The notes beneath the pieces were generated by a model that was not told where the DNA came from, did not search any database, and was given only the letters and a program-made list of their open reading frames with translations. This document shows, piece after piece, positions 60,967 to 64,000 of a stretch of DNA of 64,000 nt (positions are counted from its first letter, which is position 1; every line of letters begins with the position of its first letter). Source of the DNA: Saxidomus purpurata (taxonomy: Eukaryota; Mollusca; Bivalvia; Venerida; Veneridae). The position numbers and the translations under genes are program-made. Where the stretch lies: positions 39,342,615-39,406,614 of the forward strand of contig JAFMSR010000006.1 of NCBI GenBank assembly GCA_022818135.1, written 5' to 3'.

Positions 60967-62342
60967 ATTACCTGAAACAAACAAGTGCCACATACACACT
61001 TTACACGATACTGCCTGCATGAACAAACAGATACTGCAGGATAAGAACCAGTCCATATTTAGACAGAGTTTATATATTATGCTTGTCTCAGGAACTGACA
61101 TACATAAACATGATGTATATATAACTGACCGTGGCTGTCTAAGTTAATCAACTAAGACCAATGTCTAAAACATGAACATAATTATAAAGCTAACATGGAA
61201 GGGTTTTAAGACTAGAAAATGCATTAGTACTGTAGTGGTCAAAGTACCTTACAATAAAGATAATGTAGGACATTGAGATACTCAAACTTATTCGCTCATA
61301 CATTAATTGTCATAGCATAACTTAAATAATACAGAAATCTGAAGAAATTTCTCCATTTTGACTGATTCAGGCAAGTACATTTCCATGCTTTAAAGGTATT
61401 GTTTTGAATCAATGTATGAAATCTGTATTACAACAAATAAGTTAATTTCCTGATCCATTTTAAAACTTTTTACCAAATTTTAAACATAAAAACACTGATA
61501 CATTGTATTCTGTAACTTGAATTGTGATAACAGTTTCACTAACTGGGAAAAGACACCTCTATAAAGCAGTTATCTATCTAGTTACATAAGTTTCCATGGC
61601 ACTTCAGAAACTGTTAAAGGCAAGTTATATAAAAGAGACTGAAATTGTTTATGGGAAACCTGTAACATCAGAAGTACCTTCTTTACACCCACACTGGCCA
61701 TAACTTGGATATATCAAATATCAAATCAACATTTTGTGAATAAAAGAGCACTTCAGTAAATCATCTGAAAAATATTAAAGTTATGTCAGCCTTCAAATTA
61801 GCCATACTATAATTATCATATAAAATACTAAATACTAAATTTAACGATGCTATTATTCTTATTAGCACATAGAAATGAGAATGAACCTTACAGAATAGGT
61901 GGATTATTAATTTTTGACTCAGGACGTCAATAAGATTTTAACTAAATTGTACATGTATATTGAACTACATGTATGTTCAATAGAAATAAGACTGTCAAAC
62001 AAATTTCATATAATTTTAGTTCTACCTTTGATAAGATTTCTTTTTTAAGATTTTAAATCAGTGCTATATGTTGCTTTTTTAATTGTGATGGTCACTTTGA
62101 AAGGTAACATTGCTTTAACTAACGTCTTAACCAATGTTGACAATTGTTATTCATTAATAATCAACAACAACAACAATCTTATTTCTCAAGAGTGTGCAAA
62201 CTTTCCTAGTGAATTATAACAACACACAATTAACCATTTATGAATGTAAAATCATTATGAACAAGGTGTTTACAACTTGTTACATAGTGTGAGATAACAT
62301 CATTACAGATCATGAGAGAGATCATGAACATAGTATGTTGGC

Positions 62343-62511
62343 CAAAAACAATGGCCTAACAGCCGTCACCTAGGTCAAAAACGATAGCCTAACAGCCATC
62401 ACCTAGGTCAAAAACAATGGCCTAACAGCCGTCACCTAGCTAAAAAACAATGGCCCAAATGCCATCACCACCTCACCCAAAAGCAATGGCAAAACGGCTG
62501 TCACCTTGGCC
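62343..62511. repeat. 33-bp minisatellite (five units)
   Basis: CAAAAACAATGGCCTAACAG then CCGTCACCTAGGT recurs five times; units 4 and 5 are more diverged. Confidence 0.9.
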
Positions 62512-63426
62512 ATAAACAAAGTATTACTGTGATGGACAGTAACAATTTCAAACATGAATTAAAATCAGCAATGGCAGTATCAGCAATATAATGTATCACA
62601 GTTTCTCAGCAGTCTCGTATTCAGTAATGCATTAGTAAATGGTTTTTAACAAAAATAAGAAAAATATTTCTCAATACTTTCAAAATGGTAAAATCTAATT
62701 GGTGGCAATTATATGGAAGAACATAATGTAAATGATAGAAGGAAGAAAGGTATCTGTAAGGTATTCCCTACTTAATATTGCTCTGAAACTTCATAAAAAG
62801 TTGGAGTGAACAAATTGAAAATTGGATCACAGTGTTAAAAGAGCACATGTAAATGAGATTTGAATATAACGCCCCATTTGTACATCACAATAGCCCCTAA
62901 TTCCCCTATATTAGGCTGACAGTATGTCCAGTTTGACTATTTGCATGTCTTAGAAATTGTTGTGATGCTGTGCAATGAACCGTGCAAACAGTCCTAATTA
63001 AACAAAATACCAGGCTTGTAATTTATTTACCCAACAGAGTAAACTAACTAAAATAGCAGCTATTCTCAGGAGGTTGTTGTTGTATAGAGGTGACCAATCA
63101 CAGAGTTAATACTGTTTTTCACTCTACTGAAAATAATTGGATTTTAGTCTGTTAAAACAGAACAGCCTGTCTTAAAAAACCAGTCAAAGAATGCATCAAA
63201 AGGAGGCATTAAAGGCATGCGTTTGCCGAAAATATATCTGTCATTTTTCAAATGAAAATGGCCAATCAGGTTTCATCACTATTTGCTGCTTAAGTAAGGT
63301 GGCTGCTTACATGTGTAATGGATGTGACCTCTAAAACAGGTTCAAAGGTAATTCACAGTTAATATCCATATTCTTTGGCATCATTCAAATTAAAACTTCT
63401 GGAATAAAATGAAATGAGATGTTTGC

Positions 63427-63432
63427 TTTATT
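63427..63432 (-). terminator. Candidate polyadenylation signal of the right-edge gene
   Basis: AATAAA on the minus strand about 72 bases after the stop codon. Another AATAAA only about 10 bases after the stop is too close to be likely. Confidence 0.4.
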
Positions 63433-63503
63433 TTGAGATTAACTTCATTCTAAATGCATGTTCTGATAAACATTGCACTCACAGAGTTATTTATTTGTAA
63501 CAC

Positions 63504-63713
63504 TTAATTTCCACCTAGCCCTATGCCACTGCTAAAAGTTCGCCAGTTTGTACTTTTCTTTTTTGATCCCGGTGGTGTAATCATACGCTCACGCCTCACA
63601 CCTCTGCCCCCGTACTGGGGCTTTGGTTGTGGCGGAGGTAGTGGCATCATTCTAGGTCCCCCATATTTCAATGACTTCCTATCAATTAATGCTGATTTCA
63701 CTTTAGAATTTAC
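63504..63713 (-). CDS. Last coding exon of an unrecognised proline-rich basic protein
   Basis: On the minus strand, CTTTCTTTTCAG is a strong acceptor ending at 63714. The exon opens in phase 0 with VNSKVKSALIDRKSLKYGG and runs 69 codons to TAA at 63504-63506. It is rich in Pro, Gly, Arg and Lys (PLPPPQPKPQYGGRGVRRER), then KKKSTNWRTFSSGIGLGGN. The PPPQPKP stretch could bind SH3-type domains, and the RG-rich basic stretch suggests RNA binding or nuclear location; both are guesses. The rest of the gene lies beyond the right edge. The family is not recognised. Confidence 0.65.
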   Translation of the reverse strand, partial: VNSKVKSALIDRKSLKYGGPRMMPLPPPQPKPQYGGRGVRRERMITPPGSKKKSTNWRTFSSGIGLGGN

Positions 63714-63788
63714 CTGAAAAGAAAGTAGAGTTCAGTACTATCAATGTGATCAAAACTGTATAATCAGTGGTGCTTAATCACTGGGATT

Positions 63789-63867
63789 GAAAAACACTTA
63801 TATTACTGGAAAAACACTTATATTACTGGGAAAAAACTTATATTACTGGAAAAAAACTTATATTTAC
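63789..63867. repeat. 20-21 bp tandem repeat (four units) in the intron
   Basis: AAAAACACTTATATTACTGG-type units repeat four times just upstream (minus-strand sense) of the last exon. Confidence 0.9.
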
Positions 63868-64000
63868 ATAGAAACAAAATGTTTGAAACTGCTGAAACAT
63901 AACATGCAACAGTTCTATGTGTACTTGACCTTTGTTATAGACCTTAAAGTTGATGTTTGAGCCAACTTCTCATTTCCTCACATAACATCTGTGTCAAGGT
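63868..64000 (-). other. Intron of the right-edge gene
   Basis: No exon is seen before the window ends. Confidence 0.5.

Larger units (their letters stand above)
60372..63426 (-). other. Downstream flank, or long 3' UTR, of the right-edge gene
   Basis: There is no coding sequence. The segment is poor in dispersed repeats compared with its surroundings, except two small tandem arrays. A minus-strand AATAAA at 60372-60377 could end a 3' UTR of about 3.1 kb, but a nearer signal at 63427-63432 makes this uncertain. Confidence 0.35.

Overview
The window is animal nuclear DNA: AT-rich, intron-containing, and dense in short interspersed repeats. Several repeat families look molluscan, most likely bivalve. 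They include modules built on 'TGACCTTGACC', a module reading 'CCAAATATCAAAGCTCT' next to 'TAGAGGTC', a '(GCCGAC)n' tailed module, and tRNA-headed SINEs. The bivalve assignment is inference from repeat style plus gene content; no species is claimed.

Genes. (1) At about 2.7 kb on the minus strand lies one exon of a four-pass membrane protein. (2) At 11.9-15.2 kb on the plus strand lie four exons of a paralogue, reading through to a stop. The product has four membrane segments and a cytoplasmic tail with PPPY and PPSY motifs. The two paralogues are divergent. (3) At 35.7-48.9 kb on the plus strand is the main gene: nine exons whose splice phases all agree and give an uninterrupted 818-codon protein. 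Its order is a Ser/Thr-rich N-terminal region, membrane helix, NIT (nitrate/nitrite-sensing type) domain, second membrane helix, signalling helix and class III guanylate cyclase, with all catalytic and GTP-selecting residues present. (4) At the right edge, on the minus strand, is the last coding exon of an unrecognised proline-rich, basic protein.

Mobile DNA dominates the rest. Two non-autonomous hAT elements have perfect 8-bp target duplications (534-1369 and 47622-48460). Two 179-bp TA-flanked MITEs lie in opposite orientation (21775-21953, 51041-51219), one nested inside another repeat. Two MITEs of about 355 bp share 'AGCTGCTCGCTCTCAG'-type ends. A 1.2-kb foldback is built of AGAGGTCTC modules (8844-10038). 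A 1.8-kb foldback in intron 3 of the cyclase gene is built from TTTCGTAAAAACGAAA palindromes. The most striking is a 2,880-bp foldback (24720-27599) with 633-bp gap-free inverted arms, a 9-bp target duplication, a SINE copy in each arm, and a central array with an exact 167-bp period. CpG-rich CGTACGTACG minisatellites lie on both sides of it in mirror orientation. A decayed Ty3/Gypsy retrotransposon (gag to integrase) occupies about 55.6-58.4 kb.

The four-pass gene and the cyclase show no sign of belonging to one pathway. The cyclase is the strongest biological lead: a transmembrane sensor that would convert a ligand bound by its NIT domain into cGMP. The foldback elements are the strongest structural lead.
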